From an uncultured Ruthenibacterium sp. (GTDB lineage: Bacteria; Bacillota; Clostridia; Oscillospirales; Ruminococcaceae): 64,000 nucleotides of DNA. Both the position numbers and the translations under genes were made by a program. Shown piece by piece: positions 50,905 through 59,909 of the stretch. Where the stretch lies: contig CAJUMH010000007.1 in NCBI GenBank assembly GCA_910587145.1, forward strand, positions 16,615 through 80,614, in the 5' to 3' direction. Each line of letters opens with the position of its first letter. Position 1 is the first letter of the stretch. The notes beneath the pieces are model-generated. The model saw nothing but the letters and a program-made list of their open reading frames with translations. It was not told the origin of the DNA and made no database searches.

Positions 50905-51321
50905 ATGAATCTGCTTGTGATCGATGCGCAGGGCGGCGGGATCGGAAAACAGCTCATTTCCGCTGTGAAATCGGCCGATCCGGAGATCCGCATCACCGCC
51001 GTGGGAACAAATGCGGCGGCGGCCTCCGCCATGCTGAAGGCGGGGGCGGACGAGGCGGCCGCCGGAGAAAATGCGGTTGTGGTCTGCAGCCGGAACGCGG
51101 ACGTGATTGCCGGCCCCATTGGGATTGTAATCGCGGATGCGCTGCTTGGCGAGATCACGCCGCGTATGGCGCAGGCCGTGGGGCAAAGCGCCGCGCGGCG
51201 GATCCTGATCCCCATCAATCACTGCGGCAATATCGTAGCGGGCGTGGACGATGGGAATATTGGCCGGCTCATCCGCTGCGCGATCGCCGAAATTGAAAAG
51301 CTGCGCGCGCCGTCCGTATGA
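50905..51321 (+). CDS. DUF3842 family protein
   Basis: A 138-residue protein of the DUF3842 family, widespread in clostridia and without a known function. It begins with a nucleotide-binding-like MNLLVIDAQGGGIGKQLIS, then TAVGTNAAAASAMLKAGADEAAAGENA-type (AVGTNAAAASAMLKAGAD), a GPIGIVIADALLGEIT motif and LIPINHCGNIVAGV. The fold looks Rossmann-like. GGAGGGA upstream supports ATG 50905. It is a single gene with a structured leader. Confidence 0.8.
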   Translation: MNLLVIDAQGGGIGKQLISAVKSADPEIRITAVGTNAAAASAMLKAGADEAAAGENAVVVCSRNADVIAGPIGIVIADALLGEITPRMAQAVGQSAARRILIPINHCGNIVAGVDDGNIGRLIRCAIAEIEKLRAPSV

Positions 51322-51346
51322 GCGGCGGCCGATAAAAGCGAACAGA

Positions 51347-51374
51347 GCGTGCCGCAGAAAAAGCTGCGGCACGC
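51347..51374. terminator. hairpin between convergent DUF3842 gene and nagA
   Basis: Perfect 11-bp stem GCGTGCCGCAG/CTGCGGCACGC around AAAAAG. It lies 26 bases beyond one stop and 29 beyond the other. There is no long T-run. Confidence 0.55.
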
Positions 51375-51402
51375 CCAATTTGCGCCCGGCCCGGGCGGAA
51401 TA

Positions 51403-52533
51403 TTATTTTGTCTGTACGCCGCCGATAAAGATTTTCTCCGGGTGCAGCGTTTCGTCCAGCACCAGCACGTCGGCACGCTTGCCCTCGGTGATGCTGCCCA
51501 GCGTATCGAACAGGCCCACGGCCTGAGCCGGGTTGATGGTGGCCGCGCGCAGCGCCGTTTCCAGCGGAACGCCAAAGCCCACCGCGCGGCGGAAACATTC
51601 GGCCAGACATGTGGCGCTGCCCGCGATGGTGCCGTTTTCCAGCGTGGCCTTGCCGTCTGTCATATAAACGGTCTGCCCGCCCAGAGAATACACGCCGTTC
51701 GGCATGCCCGCGGCGCGCATGGAATCGCTGATGAGGCACACGCGCTCGGCGCCGAACCAGCGGAACACGCTGCGCACAACGGCCGGGTGCAGATGGATGC
51801 CGTCGGAGATCATCTCCACGTGCGCCGCGTCGTCGCTGGCGGCGCCCACCACGCCGGGGTCGCGATGGCCGAACGGAGGCATCGCGTTGAACAGGTGCGT
51901 CACATGCGTGGCGCCCGCCGCAAACGCGGCCTTTGCCTGCTCGTAATTTGCCGTGGTGTGGGCAATGGAGACTACGCATTTTTTGCTGGCCTGCTCAATA
52001 AAGGGGATGCAGCCGTCCAGCTCGGGCGCAACGTCCACCAGACGGATGGCCCCGCCGGCCGCCGCGTACAGCCGCTCGAACATCTCGATATCGGGATCGA
52101 CGATATATTTTTCCGCCTGCGCGCCCTTTTTTGCCTTGCTGAAGAACGGCCCCTCCATATTGATGCCGCGCAGCACCGCGCCGCCGGTTTCGCGGTTGAT
52201 GTAGGGCTTCGCGATCTCGACGATCCTCGTCAGGATCGGCTCGTCAAATGCCATGGTCGTGCCGCAGAAGCTGGTGACGCCCTCGCTGCCCAGATACCGG
52301 GACATCGTTTCGATGTGCTCCGCACCCATGTCGCAGAAATCCGAGCCCTTCGAGCCGTGAATGTGGATATCCACAAAGCCGGGCGCAACGTATTTTCCGG
52401 CAACGTCCAGCACGTTTGCGCCTGTCAGCGAGCCGGGCGCGGCGACGCGCGCGATCTTTCCGTCTGCCAGTTCCACGTCCGCGGGCACAAAGCGCGCTTC
52501 TTCCGTAAAGATAAGGCCGTTTTTCAAAATCAT
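51403..52533 (-). CDS. nagA: N-acetylglucosamine-6-phosphate deacetylase
   Basis: A 376-residue amidohydrolase that removes acetate from GlcNAc-6-P in amino-sugar and peptidoglycan-fragment catabolism; cytosolic. Motifs: FVDIHIHGSKG (metal His pair), MEGPFFSKAKKGA (metal Glu), VSIAHTTANYEQA, THLFNAMPPFGHR and catalytic Asp in LISDSMRA. AAAAGGAAG upstream marks ATG 52533. nagB is not adjacent. The leader has a GCCGCC/GGCGGC hairpin (about 52561-52585). Confidence 0.94.
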   Translation of the reverse strand: MILKNGLIFTEEARFVPADVELADGKIARVAAPGSLTGANVLDVAGKYVAPGFVDIHIHGSKGSDFCDMGAEHIETMSRYLGSEGVTSFCGTTMAFDEPILTRIVEIAKPYINRETGGAVLRGINMEGPFFSKAKKGAQAEKYIVDPDIEMFERLYAAAGGAIRLVDVAPELDGCIPFIEQASKKCVVSIAHTTANYEQAKAAFAAGATHVTHLFNAMPPFGHRDPGVVGAASDDAAHVEMISDGIHLHPAVVRSVFRWFGAERVCLISDSMRAAGMPNGVYSLGGQTVYMTDGKATLENGTIAGSATCLAECFRRAVGFGVPLETALRAATINPAQAVGLFDTLGSITEGKRADVLVLDETLHPEKIFIGGVQTK

Positions 52534-52841
52534 ACCGATGCACTTCCTTTTTATTTTGCGCCGCCTTTGCACAGGGCGGCGTCTTTTCCTTTAAGTATAT
52601 GATACAGTTTTTTGCCTTGCGCGGCATATTTTCGGCAAAAAAAGAGACATTTGTGCCAACAAAATGTGAAATGAAACAAATGGGCAAAAAAACATCCCCC
52701 GAGGCCGGGGGACAGCGCGCGCAAAAACGCGCGGGGAACGCTTTGAAAAGCAGGCCCCGGCCCGGAAGGCCGGTGGGGCGGAATATGGGGCCGCGCCGGG
52801 CCGGAGCCTGCGGAAAAGGGGGAAAACGGGCTCGCGCCGGT
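52534..52841. terminator. nagA leader and terminator of the VWA gene
   Basis: Gene-free. On the minus strand TCCCCCG/CGGGGGA (52712-52695) is followed by TGTTTTTTT (to 52684), a good terminator for the VWA gene, which ends about 130 bases before it. An AT-rich stretch 52590-52680 should hold the nagA promoter, but no pair of boxes stands out. Confidence 0.65.
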
Positions 52842-54203
52842 TCAGGCTATCGGGATGGTGCCGCAGCCGTTCCAGGTGCAGTCCATGGAGTTGGCAAGAA
52901 CACGTACACGCAGGCGGCGCCCGCCGCAGCTGCCGCGCTCGCAGCCGCAATGGTTGGGGTCGTTCGGCAGCACAAACGATACGCACATCACGTGGATGTC
53001 ACGGCAGCAATCACCGTCGTGCGCGGGCAAAACCAGTGTTTTAAAGCCGCGCGATTCCTCGGCGCCGGAGGGCATCAGCTCCGTAACGATCACGGCCGCG
53101 CAGGTGCGCGAGTGCGGGCAGACGTTGCGCAGCGTGAAATCCACCTGTAAAATGCGCCCCTGATGCGCAAGTACGATATCGCCCGCGTCGCAAAAGACCG
53201 AATCCTCACACGGCGCGGCGTAAACGTCTACCGTGTGCGGGCTGTCCGGCGAGATCACCGAGCCGCATTCCACCGTTACCGAGGGCGAGGGGAAGGCGGG
53301 TGTCTCGCACGCCGCGTCGGAAAATTCGATGCTGCGGTTTACCTGCTTGGAGCCGCCTGTAGAGCCGGTGTGCTGCACCTCGAAGGTGAGCGTGGCCGTT
53401 TCGGGCGCAAGGCAGGCCAGCGCGGGGATCTGCCAGCAGATGGTCTGCGAGCCCTCCAGCGCGGCGGTGCCCAGAGCCGGCGGCGTAAAGCCTAAAATGC
53501 GAAAATCGGAATGCACAACATCCCGGATGCGGATGTCCGACGCGCCGGGCGCGGCGATGACATCGGCAAGGCGGCGGAATACGGCCTCCAGCTCCTCGGC
53601 ATTGGCGGTGGTGATGACGTGGCTGTCTGCCGGCTCGCTCGCCCAGCGGCAGAGCGTGGCTTTGTCTAACCCCGTGCGGCCCACAAGGCCCACGCAGTAG
53701 ATCTCTACGCCGTTTCGGCGCAGCTTTTCGGCAACGGGCGTGGGGTCGGAGCCCACGGTCGTTTCGCCGTCGGTAAAGATGACCAGCACCTTTTTGCGCG
53801 CAGAGCCGCTTAGCAGTGCGCCGCCCGAGGCAAAGCCGTCCGCGTGATTGGTGCTGCCCTGTGCCGTCAGCGCGTCTGCGGCGCGCCGCAGTACGGCGCT
53901 CTCGGCCGAGAGCGGCACATCCGTTGTGGCCGTGCCCGCAAAGCTGACGATGCCGACGCAGCTGCCCTCGGCCGCGCCTGTGCTGCCCCGCATTAAAACG
54001 AGGTCGATAAAATCCTTTGCGCCGGCCTTTAAATGCTCGAGCGGCGCGCCCGACATGCTGCCGGAGCGGTCGAGCGCGAGCGCAACGTCCATTGCGCTGT
54101 CTGCCGTGCCGGGCTGAGCGGTGATGCTGAGCGTTACCTTCAGCGTGCCGTCACTGCTGATGCGGGTTTCGCTCAGAGTTTTGTCGGCGTGTGTGATCGA
54201 CAT
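52842..54203 (-). CDS. VWA-domain protein with Cys-rich C-terminus
   Basis: A 453-residue protein. Residues ~25-225 are a von Willebrand factor A domain with an intact metal-ion-dependent adhesion site: ALALDRSGSMSG (DxSxS), the Thr region QGSTNHADG and the Asp in IFTDGETTVG. A β-rich middle follows. The last ~110 residues contain many cysteines, among them HDGDCCRD, NHCGCERGSCGG and DCTWNGCG, suggesting metal binding or disulfides. No signal peptide or membrane segment is evident. AAAGGAAATGG precedes ATG 54203; the long upstream frame is not credible. Function unknown. Confidence 0.75.
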   Translation of the reverse strand: MSITHADKTLSETRISSDGTLKVTLSITAQPGTADSAMDVALALDRSGSMSGAPLEHLKAGAKDFIDLVLMRGSTGAAEGSCVGIVSFAGTATTDVPLSAESAVLRRAADALTAQGSTNHADGFASGGALLSGSARKKVLVIFTDGETTVGSDPTPVAEKLRRNGVEIYCVGLVGRTGLDKATLCRWASEPADSHVITTANAEELEAVFRRLADVIAAPGASDIRIRDVVHSDFRILGFTPPALGTAALEGSQTICWQIPALACLAPETATLTFEVQHTGSTGGSKQVNRSIEFSDAACETPAFPSPSVTVECGSVISPDSPHTVDVYAAPCEDSVFCDAGDIVLAHQGRILQVDFTLRNVCPHSRTCAAVIVTELMPSGAEESRGFKTLVLPAHDGDCCRDIHVMCVSFVLPNDPNHCGCERGSCGGRRLRVRVLANSMDCTWNGCGTIPIA

Positions 54204-54594
54204 ACAACCATTTCCTTTCTTTCCGGGCGCACCCCGCATAAACGCAGGGTGCGGTCCCCCCTTTCTGCGCCATCGTATGCGCGCGGCGCAAAAGATGTGC
54301 GGCCTGCGCCTTGCGCCGGCGGCGGGCATTTGGCGTTTTGGGAAAGGAAAAACCCCAAAAATGCCAAAAGCTCCGCGCGGTTTTCGCACCGCACGGAGCT
54401 TTTGAAAAAATTGGTTTTTTCTTTTGCCGGAAAGAAAAGCGCCCCGACGCCAGAAACTCACCTGCCGGGAACAGGCGTATGGCTGCCCAGAATCCGGCTG
54501 CCGAGGGCTCTCCGCAGCCGTTTGCAGCCGTGCGCCGCCCGCCTCCGGCAAAACGATCCCCCATTTCGCCTGCCCGGCCAGGGGGGCCAAGAGC
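54204..54594. terminator. gap between hybrid kinase and VWA genes with terminator
   Basis: No gene in 391 bases. A hairpin at 54365-54404 (CAAAAGCTCCG/CGGAGCTTTTG with GCGG/CCGC inside), followed on the minus strand by an ATTTTTGGGGTTTTTC stretch, probably ends the hybrid-kinase transcript. The rest (54410-54590) shows nothing recognisable. Confidence 0.55.
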
Positions 54595-57500
54595 TTACGG
54601 CAGCGTTTCCTCCAGCGTCTGCATCAGCTTTTTCAGATCGATGGGCTTGGCGATATGGCCGTTCATGCCGCTTCGCAGGGCCTCCTGCCGGTCTTCCTCG
54701 AAGGCGTTGGCCGTCATGGCCAGAATGGGGATGGAGGCGAGCTCTTTGTTTTCCAGCCCGCGGATGGCCCGGGTTGCCTCGTAGCCGTTCATCAGCGGCA
54801 TCTGTACGTCCATCAGGATAAGCTGATAATATCCGGGCGCATGGGCGCACAGCATTTCCACGGCGACCTTGCCGTTTTCGGCGTTTTCCACGGAGAAGCC
54901 CTCTTCCTCCAGAAGGGCGATGGCAATCTCGCGGTTCAGCTCGTTGTCTTCCGCCAGCAGAATGCGTTCGCTGTGCGTGGGCAGCCGCACGGGCGCCGGC
55001 GCCTCCTCGCCCGCGTGTAGAACGGCGTGCAGACAAGCGCGCAGCTCCGACAAAAACAGCGGCTTGGAGCAGAAAGCCGTAACGCCGGCCTGCCGGGCCT
55101 CCTGTTCGATATCCGACCAATCGTAGGCCGAGAGAACAATGATCGGCGCTTTTTCGCCCAGCTCCTGCCGCACGCGGCGCGCCACCTCGATGCCGTTCAT
55201 ATCGGGCAGCAGCCAGTCGATGAGATAGATGGAATAGCGGTCGTCGCGCATCAGGGCCTGCCGCGTGCGCAAAACGGCTTCCTTGCCAGACATGGTCCAT
55301 TCGGCGCGCAGGCCAATCTGGTTCAGCATGGCGGAGACGCTGTCGCAGGAATTAAAATCGTCGTCCACCACCAGCGCGCGCAGACCCTGCAGCTCGGGGA
55401 GCGTGAGCGGGAGCTTTTCGCCGGAGTGCAAAGGGAACGTAAGCGCGACCGTACATTCGGTGCCCACGCCCTGCCGGCTGGTTACCGTGATGGAGCCGTG
55501 CATCATCTGCACAAGGCTCTGCGTAATGGCCATGCCCAGGCCCGTGCCCTGAATGCCGCTGATGGTGGAATTGCGCTCGCGCTCGAACGGCTCGAAAATG
55601 TGCGAGACAAATTCCTCGCTCATGCCGATGCCGTTGTCCTTTACGTGGAATTCATAGCTGCCAAAGCCCTCCGGAGCGTTGGGCTTTTCCACCACCCGCA
55701 GGCCCACTCTGCCGCCCGCGCCCGTGTATTTGATGGCATTGCTCAGCAGGTTCAAAAGCACCTGATTCAGGCGCAGCCGGTCGCAGCAGATATCCTCGTG
55801 CTGTACATCGACGACATCCATATACAGATCCAGCTGTTTGGTGTGAACATCGGCCTGAATGATGTTGCGCAGTCCGTGCAGGATATCGGGCAGGCTGCAC
55901 GGGCGCTCGTCCAGATGGATCTTGCCGTTTTCAATGCGGCTCATATCCAAAATATCGTTGATCAGGCTCAGCAGATGATTGCCGGACGTCATGATCTTCT
56001 TCAGATAGTCCTCCACCTGCTCCTGCCGCCCAATGTGCGAGAGGGCCAGCGTGGTAAAGCCGATGATCGCGTTCATCGGCGTGCGGATATCGTGCGACAT
56101 ATTCGAGAGGAACGTGCTTTTTGCGCGGTTGGCCTGATTGGCGCGCGAGAGCGCGTCCTCCAAAATGGCCTGACGCTCGCGCTCCTCCTGCAGCTCGTCG
56201 TCGATGCTGCGAAAGCCGAGCACCGCGCCGTGCCGTTCGTCCCACACGCCCGCGCGCACGGCCTTCATCTGGAAGTGGCGCAGACGGCCGCAGCATTCGG
56301 TACGGAAATTGAAAAAGAACGTCGGCTTTTCAGAAAGCTCGCGCTTCAGCCGCTCGGCGGCGGTAGCCTGCCGCAGCGGCTCGCGGTCCTCCTCCAGCAC
56401 GCCGGCCGCAATGTACCGATCCATGGATCTGCGAAGCGACAAATCGCCCGTAAAGCACTGCCCGAGCAGGCCGCTGGGACATTCGCCGATGCGCAGCGCC
56501 TCGCCCTTTTCCGTGTCCAGATCAAAAAAGCAGACGAGGCTGTAATCAATGCTCAGCGCGTGGATCAATTCGATCTGCCGCCGCCTTGCGTGCAGCAGCT
56601 CCTCTTCCACGCGCTGCTTGTGCGCGGTGAAATCCAGCAAAAAGCGCTGGCAGAAGATTTCGCCGTTTTTTTCCGCCAGCTTGATGCTGCCGAAAACATG
56701 GACGATCTCGCCGTCTGCATGCCGGACACGGTATTCCAGCGTGGCGGAATCGTTCACATCCTTCAGCGATTGGATGATCCGGCGCAGACGGGGCTTATCC
56801 TCCTCCACCACGGAGGGCGCCACCGAGGAAAAGCCGCTCCGCATAAGATCCTCCTGCGAATCGTAGCCTAAAATGCGCAGTGCGGCCCGGTTGATGCTGA
56901 TGATCTTTTTGCCGTCCGGCGTATGGCAAAGAACGCCGCAGTCCATGCTGGTAAAAATGTTTTCCAGCGTTTCGTTTTTGTGCTCCAGCTCCCGGGCATA
57001 GGCGCGTTCCCGGGTGGCGTCGATGGCGATGCCCACCGTTCCCATCACGCTGCCGTCCAGATCGTACAGCGGGGATTTATAGGTGGTAAGGATCTTTGTC
57101 TCGTTTCCGGCGCGCACGATCTCTTCGGAAACGCAGGTTCGGCGCTGTTCCATCACCATGCGCTCGGATTCGATACAGGCCGGGTCGTCCTGCGCTACGT
57201 TCCAGATATAGGCATGGCCGCGCCCCTGCACCTGCTCTTTTGTCTTGCCGACGATGCGGCAAAAGCTTTCGTTCACCTTTTCGTGCAGCCCGTTCTTATT
57301 CTTGTACCACACCATGTTCGGCGAGCTGTCGATCGCGGCCGCCAGGAACTGAGCGGTCTGCCAGGCATCCATTTTCCCCCGATAAGCCCGCTGCCACCGC
57401 CGCAGACGAAAGCGCCATTCGGCGTCTGCCATGGGCGCCGGCCAAAGATCCGTATCCTCCGGCAGCAGCGCGTCGTCTGCGGCTGTCAGCACCGCGGCCG

Positions 57501-57753
57501 CGGCGGCGTCGGCCAGCAGGATCAGGCCCGCGGAGGGCTTTTTCCAGCCCGCAAGCGTCCGCACCGTTTCCACGGCGTCCGTTTCGCGCACGTCGGCAAA
57601 AATCACATCGGCCTGCCGGGCGGGCTCCTGCTCGGGCAGGTCGCTTTCCAAAACGGTATGCGTAAACGCCGCAAGGGGCTTTAAAGCGCGCAAAACAGAA
57701 AGGCCCTCGCGCCGGCGGCCGATATAATAAAAGCGGATATGACAATGGTACAT
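54595..57753 (-). CDS. hybrid sensor histidine kinase with two receiver domains
   Basis: A 1052-residue soluble hybrid kinase. Residues 1-125 are a receiver-like domain of unknown role (YHCHIRFYYIGRRREGL start). Then come PAS domains at about 135-250 and 260-375 and a third sensory region. HisKA carries the phosphorylated His in NMSHDIRTPMNAIIGF near 551, followed by the ATPase domain (NLLSNAIKYT, DNGIGMS, GTGLGMAI). Receiver 1 (about 780-900) has Asp in LIDWLLPDMNG. Receiver 2 (about 928-1045) has Asp in LILMDVQMPLMNGYEA. No transmembrane segment is seen, so it senses an internal signal. ATG 57753 with GAGGGGG is preferred over 57771. No DNA-binding partner is adjacent. Confidence 0.9.
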   Translation of the reverse strand: MYHCHIRFYYIGRRREGLSVLRALKPLAAFTHTVLESDLPEQEPARQADVIFADVRETDAVETVRTLAGWKKPSAGLILLADAAAAAVLTAADDALLPEDTDLWPAPMADAEWRFRLRRWQRAYRGKMDAWQTAQFLAAAIDSSPNMVWYKNKNGLHEKVNESFCRIVGKTKEQVQGRGHAYIWNVAQDDPACIESERMVMEQRRTCVSEEIVRAGNETKILTTYKSPLYDLDGSVMGTVGIAIDATRERAYARELEHKNETLENIFTSMDCGVLCHTPDGKKIISINRAALRILGYDSQEDLMRSGFSSVAPSVVEEDKPRLRRIIQSLKDVNDSATLEYRVRHADGEIVHVFGSIKLAEKNGEIFCQRFLLDFTAHKQRVEEELLHARRRQIELIHALSIDYSLVCFFDLDTEKGEALRIGECPSGLLGQCFTGDLSLRRSMDRYIAAGVLEEDREPLRQATAAERLKRELSEKPTFFFNFRTECCGRLRHFQMKAVRAGVWDERHGAVLGFRSIDDELQEERERQAILEDALSRANQANRAKSTFLSNMSHDIRTPMNAIIGFTTLALSHIGRQEQVEDYLKKIMTSGNHLLSLINDILDMSRIENGKIHLDERPCSLPDILHGLRNIIQADVHTKQLDLYMDVVDVQHEDICCDRLRLNQVLLNLLSNAIKYTGAGGRVGLRVVEKPNAPEGFGSYEFHVKDNGIGMSEEFVSHIFEPFERERNSTISGIQGTGLGMAITQSLVQMMHGSITVTSRQGVGTECTVALTFPLHSGEKLPLTLPELQGLRALVVDDDFNSCDSVSAMLNQIGLRAEWTMSGKEAVLRTRQALMRDDRYSIYLIDWLLPDMNGIEVARRVRQELGEKAPIIVLSAYDWSDIEQEARQAGVTAFCSKPLFLSELRACLHAVLHAGEEAPAPVRLPTHSERILLAEDNELNREIAIALLEEEGFSVENAENGKVAVEMLCAHAPGYYQLILMDVQMPLMNGYEATRAIRGLENKELASIPILAMTANAFEEDRQEALRSGMNGHIAKPIDLKKLMQTLEETLP

Positions 57754-58068
57754 AAGGTTCCCCCTCAGCATGCGGCGTCGGCTGCGGCGGCCGGAGCCGT
57801 TCTGTCGGAAAAGCGCTCCCGCGGGCGGGCGTTTTTCTCTATTCTCATTGTATCAGACTCCGGGAAAGGCTGTCAATGCACCGGGGGAAAAAGAGCCCTC
57901 TTTTGCGGTTCTTTTACGGATCCTTTGCGGCTTTTTTGCGCCGCCGCGCCGGCGCGGCGGCACCGCAACGCGGGGCCTGCATTCCCTTTTTGCGCAAAAT
58001 AGGGTATACTGTTCCTGCCGGCGGGCCGCGGCCTGCCGGCAAGAACAAAAGCAAGGGAGGAATTTGCC
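57754..58068. promoter_or_regulatory. divergent region; hybrid-kinase promoter and GC palindrome
   Basis: Gene-free. Minus-strand promoter TTGACA (57876-57871), 18-base spacer, TACAAT (57852-57847) serves the hybrid kinase. A 22-bp perfect all-GC palindrome lies at 57940-57961. TATACT near 58006-58011 with a poor -35 may drive the small gene at 58069. Confidence 0.7.
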
Positions 58069-58383
58069 ATGCGGGAACACGCGCTCTGGCAGCTGGCCGA
58101 GGAGCTGCTGCCGCTGCGGGACGTAATGCGCGGGCTGCGCGGCGAGGTGCGCGACATGCGCAAAACGGTTCACGGCGCACAGCGGAAGATCCGCGGCCTG
58201 CACGACAGGGTGCTCGAGGCCGGGCAGCAAACCGGCACAGACGCCCTGCGGGAGGAGCTGCGCCTGGCCCGCGGCGAGCTGCGCGCCTTTCGGAACGAAC
58301 TGCGCTGCATTCGCGCGCTGGCCATCCGACATAAGTATAGCCTCAGCCGCATTGCAGACGAGATCGAGCGTTCCCTTTTATAA
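58069..58383 (+). CDS. small coiled-coil protein of unknown function
   Basis: A 104-residue protein, nearly all charged helix (RGLRGEVRDMRKTVHGAQRK; REELRLARGELRAFRNEL), predicted to form a long coiled coil. GGGAGG ten bases before ATG 58069 supports translation. No family recognised. It diverges from the hybrid kinase. Confidence 0.6.
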   Translation: MREHALWQLAEELLPLRDVMRGLRGEVRDMRKTVHGAQRKIRGLHDRVLEAGQQTGTDALREELRLARGELRAFRNELRCIRALAIRHKYSLSRIADEIERSLL

Positions 58384-58812
58384 ATTAAGATCCTGCCCGG
58401 TTTATACATTTTTTAATGGCGGCTCTCAGGCGATTGTTTTGAAAGAATTGTCTGCAACGGGCGGACACAATGCTTCGGCGGCCTTTCGGCAAACATTTTG
58501 GCAACAAAAGGGCCTGCCGGCTGCGTTTTGCAGACGGCAGGCCTCTTTTTCGATGCTTCATATCCTCAGCAGCCAGTGGTTTTTCATTCCGGTCCCGGGC
58601 GGCTTGGCCGCGCCGGTTTTTTGGCCCGGAGCTTTCACCGCACGGGGGAAAAATAACTTCCGCATACCACTTCAGAATCTCTTGACTTTTTCTGAATTGT
58701 ATTGTATCCTACTTCCGTCACATGTCAGTATTGCTTGAGAAGGTACTTGTATGGCCAGGGCAAATTGCTGCCGCCGCGCCCGCATCATAAAAGGGAACAG
58801 GAGGAATATACT
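58384..58812. promoter_or_regulatory. intergenic region with terminator and sor promoter
   Basis: Gene-free. At 58509-58550 the stem GGCCTGCCG/CGGCAGGCC, followed by TCTTTTT, is a terminator (plus strand). The sor promoter is TTGACT (58682-58687), 17-base spacer, TATCCT (58705-58710). Just after it GTCACATGTCAG (58717-58728) is a short imperfect dyad. From about 58680 onward the DNA looks less GC-rich than before. Confidence 0.7.
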
Positions 58813-59187
58813 ATGGAACAGAGGCTTTATATCCGCGAGCATGGCGGCAATATCGTCGCTATGGTGAAAAATGCTGGGGTGCCGGTGATGTGCTGCGGGC
58901 AGAAAATGGCCGAGACCGTTCCTGGTACCGCCGATGCCGCTGTGGAGAAACACGTTCCCGTGTATCGGGCAGAGGGCAATCCGGTCAAGGCGCAGGTTGG
59001 CGCAGCAGAGCACCCCATGCTGCCGGAACACGATATCGAGTGGGCGTCTTTGCAGACCAGGCAGGGCAATCAGCGCAGGGTACTCTGCCCCGGAGGCAAA
59101 CCGGAGGGCTGCTTCACGCTGTGTGGGGGCGGCCATGTGGAGGCGGTTTATGCCCGCTGCAACCTGCATAGCCTCTGGAAGGTATGA
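58813..59187 (+). CDS. desulfoferrodoxin / superoxide reductase with degenerate centre I
   Basis: A 124-residue superoxide reductase that reduces superoxide to peroxide without making O2, a defence of anaerobes. The catalytic Fe centre is intact: EKHVP, HPMLPEHDIEW and the Cys/His pair of ARCNLHSLWK. The N-terminal desulforedoxin-like centre is not: relatives have CxxCGN...CCG, whereas here the first pair is replaced (YIREHGGNIV) and only MCCGQKM remains. It should therefore lack the FeCys4 centre. GGGAACAGGAGG supports ATG 58813. A Crp/Fnr regulator gene follows five bases after the stop. Confidence 0.9.
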   Translation: MEQRLYIREHGGNIVAMVKNAGVPVMCCGQKMAETVPGTADAAVEKHVPVYRAEGNPVKAQVGAAEHPMLPEHDIEWASLQTRQGNQRRVLCPGGKPEGCFTLCGGGHVEAVYARCNLHSLWKV

Positions 59188-59191
59188 ACAA

Positions 59192-59860
59192 ATGCCCTGC
59201 ATGGATTTCCAAAGCTGCTTCTCTGTTTGGAACAAGCTGACGCCCAGGCAGCAGAATTGGGTGCTGGAGCAGCTCCAAAAGCGCCAAGTCAAAAAAGGGA
59301 CCGTGCTGCACAACGGCAGCGAGGACTGTACCGGGCTGCTTCTCATCAAGTCTGGTCAGCTCCGGGCCTATATGCTGTCGAAAGAGGGACGGGAAATCAC
59401 CCTCTACCGGCTGTTTGACCGAGACCTCTGTCTGCTTTCCGCCTCTTGTGTTATGAAGGGCATTCAATTTGATGTGACTGTCAAAGCGGAGAAGGATACG
59501 GAATTCTGGGTGATCCCGGCGGAGGTTTACCGGCAGCTTATGGAGCAGTCCGCCGCTGTCGCCAACTACACCAACGAGATCATGTCCGCCCGGTTTTCCG
59601 AGGTCATGTGGCTTATGGAGCAGGTCCTGTGGAGGAGTATGGACCGGCGGATGGCCGCCTTCCTTCTGGAAGAAGCGGCGATTGAGAGTACCGGCCGGCT
59701 GAATATCACCCACGAGACCATCGCCAACCATATGGGGACTCACCGGGAGGTCGTCACCCGGATGCTCCGCTATTTCCAGGGCGAGGGCATGGTGAAACTG
59801 TCCCGGGGCGTGATCGAGCTTCTGGACGAACAAAAGCTGACGGCCCTGCGGGATCTATAA
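59192..59860 (+). CDS. Crp/Fnr-family transcriptional regulator
   Basis: A 222-residue regulator. The N-terminal effector domain is a cNMP-binding-type β-roll (KKGTVLHNGSEDCTGLLLI). The C-terminal helix-turn-helix is NITHETIANHMGTHREVVTRML. Cysteines at residues 3 and 9 and in DRDLCLLSASC might hold a redox sensor, but the FNR spacing is not met. ATG 59192 has GGAAGG upstream. Its gene is co-directional with the superoxide reductase gene and convergent with the CoA-disulfide reductase genes, which it may also control. Confidence 0.85.
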   Translation: MPCMDFQSCFSVWNKLTPRQQNWVLEQLQKRQVKKGTVLHNGSEDCTGLLLIKSGQLRAYMLSKEGREITLYRLFDRDLCLLSASCVMKGIQFDVTVKAEKDTEFWVIPAEVYRQLMEQSAAVANYTNEIMSARFSEVMWLMEQVLWRSMDRRMAAFLLEEAAIESTGRLNITHETIANHMGTHREVVTRMLRYFQGEGMVKLSRGVIELLDEQKLTALRDL

Positions 59861-59905
59861 AAACACCTCTCCTCAAGCTTTGCTGCAAATTGAGGAGAGG
59901 TGTTT
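59861..59905. terminator. bidirectional terminator
   Basis: A 16-bp perfect stem AAACACCTCTCCTCAA/TTGAGGAGAGGTGTTT, with A- and T-rich ends for both directions. It separates the Crp/Fnr gene from the reductase gene. Confidence 0.9.
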
Positions 59906-59909
59906 CTGT

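Noticed and set aside
55027..56871. 614-codon plus-strand open frame inside the hybrid kinase
   Set aside because: Antisense shadow of a kinase with complete catalytic motifs.
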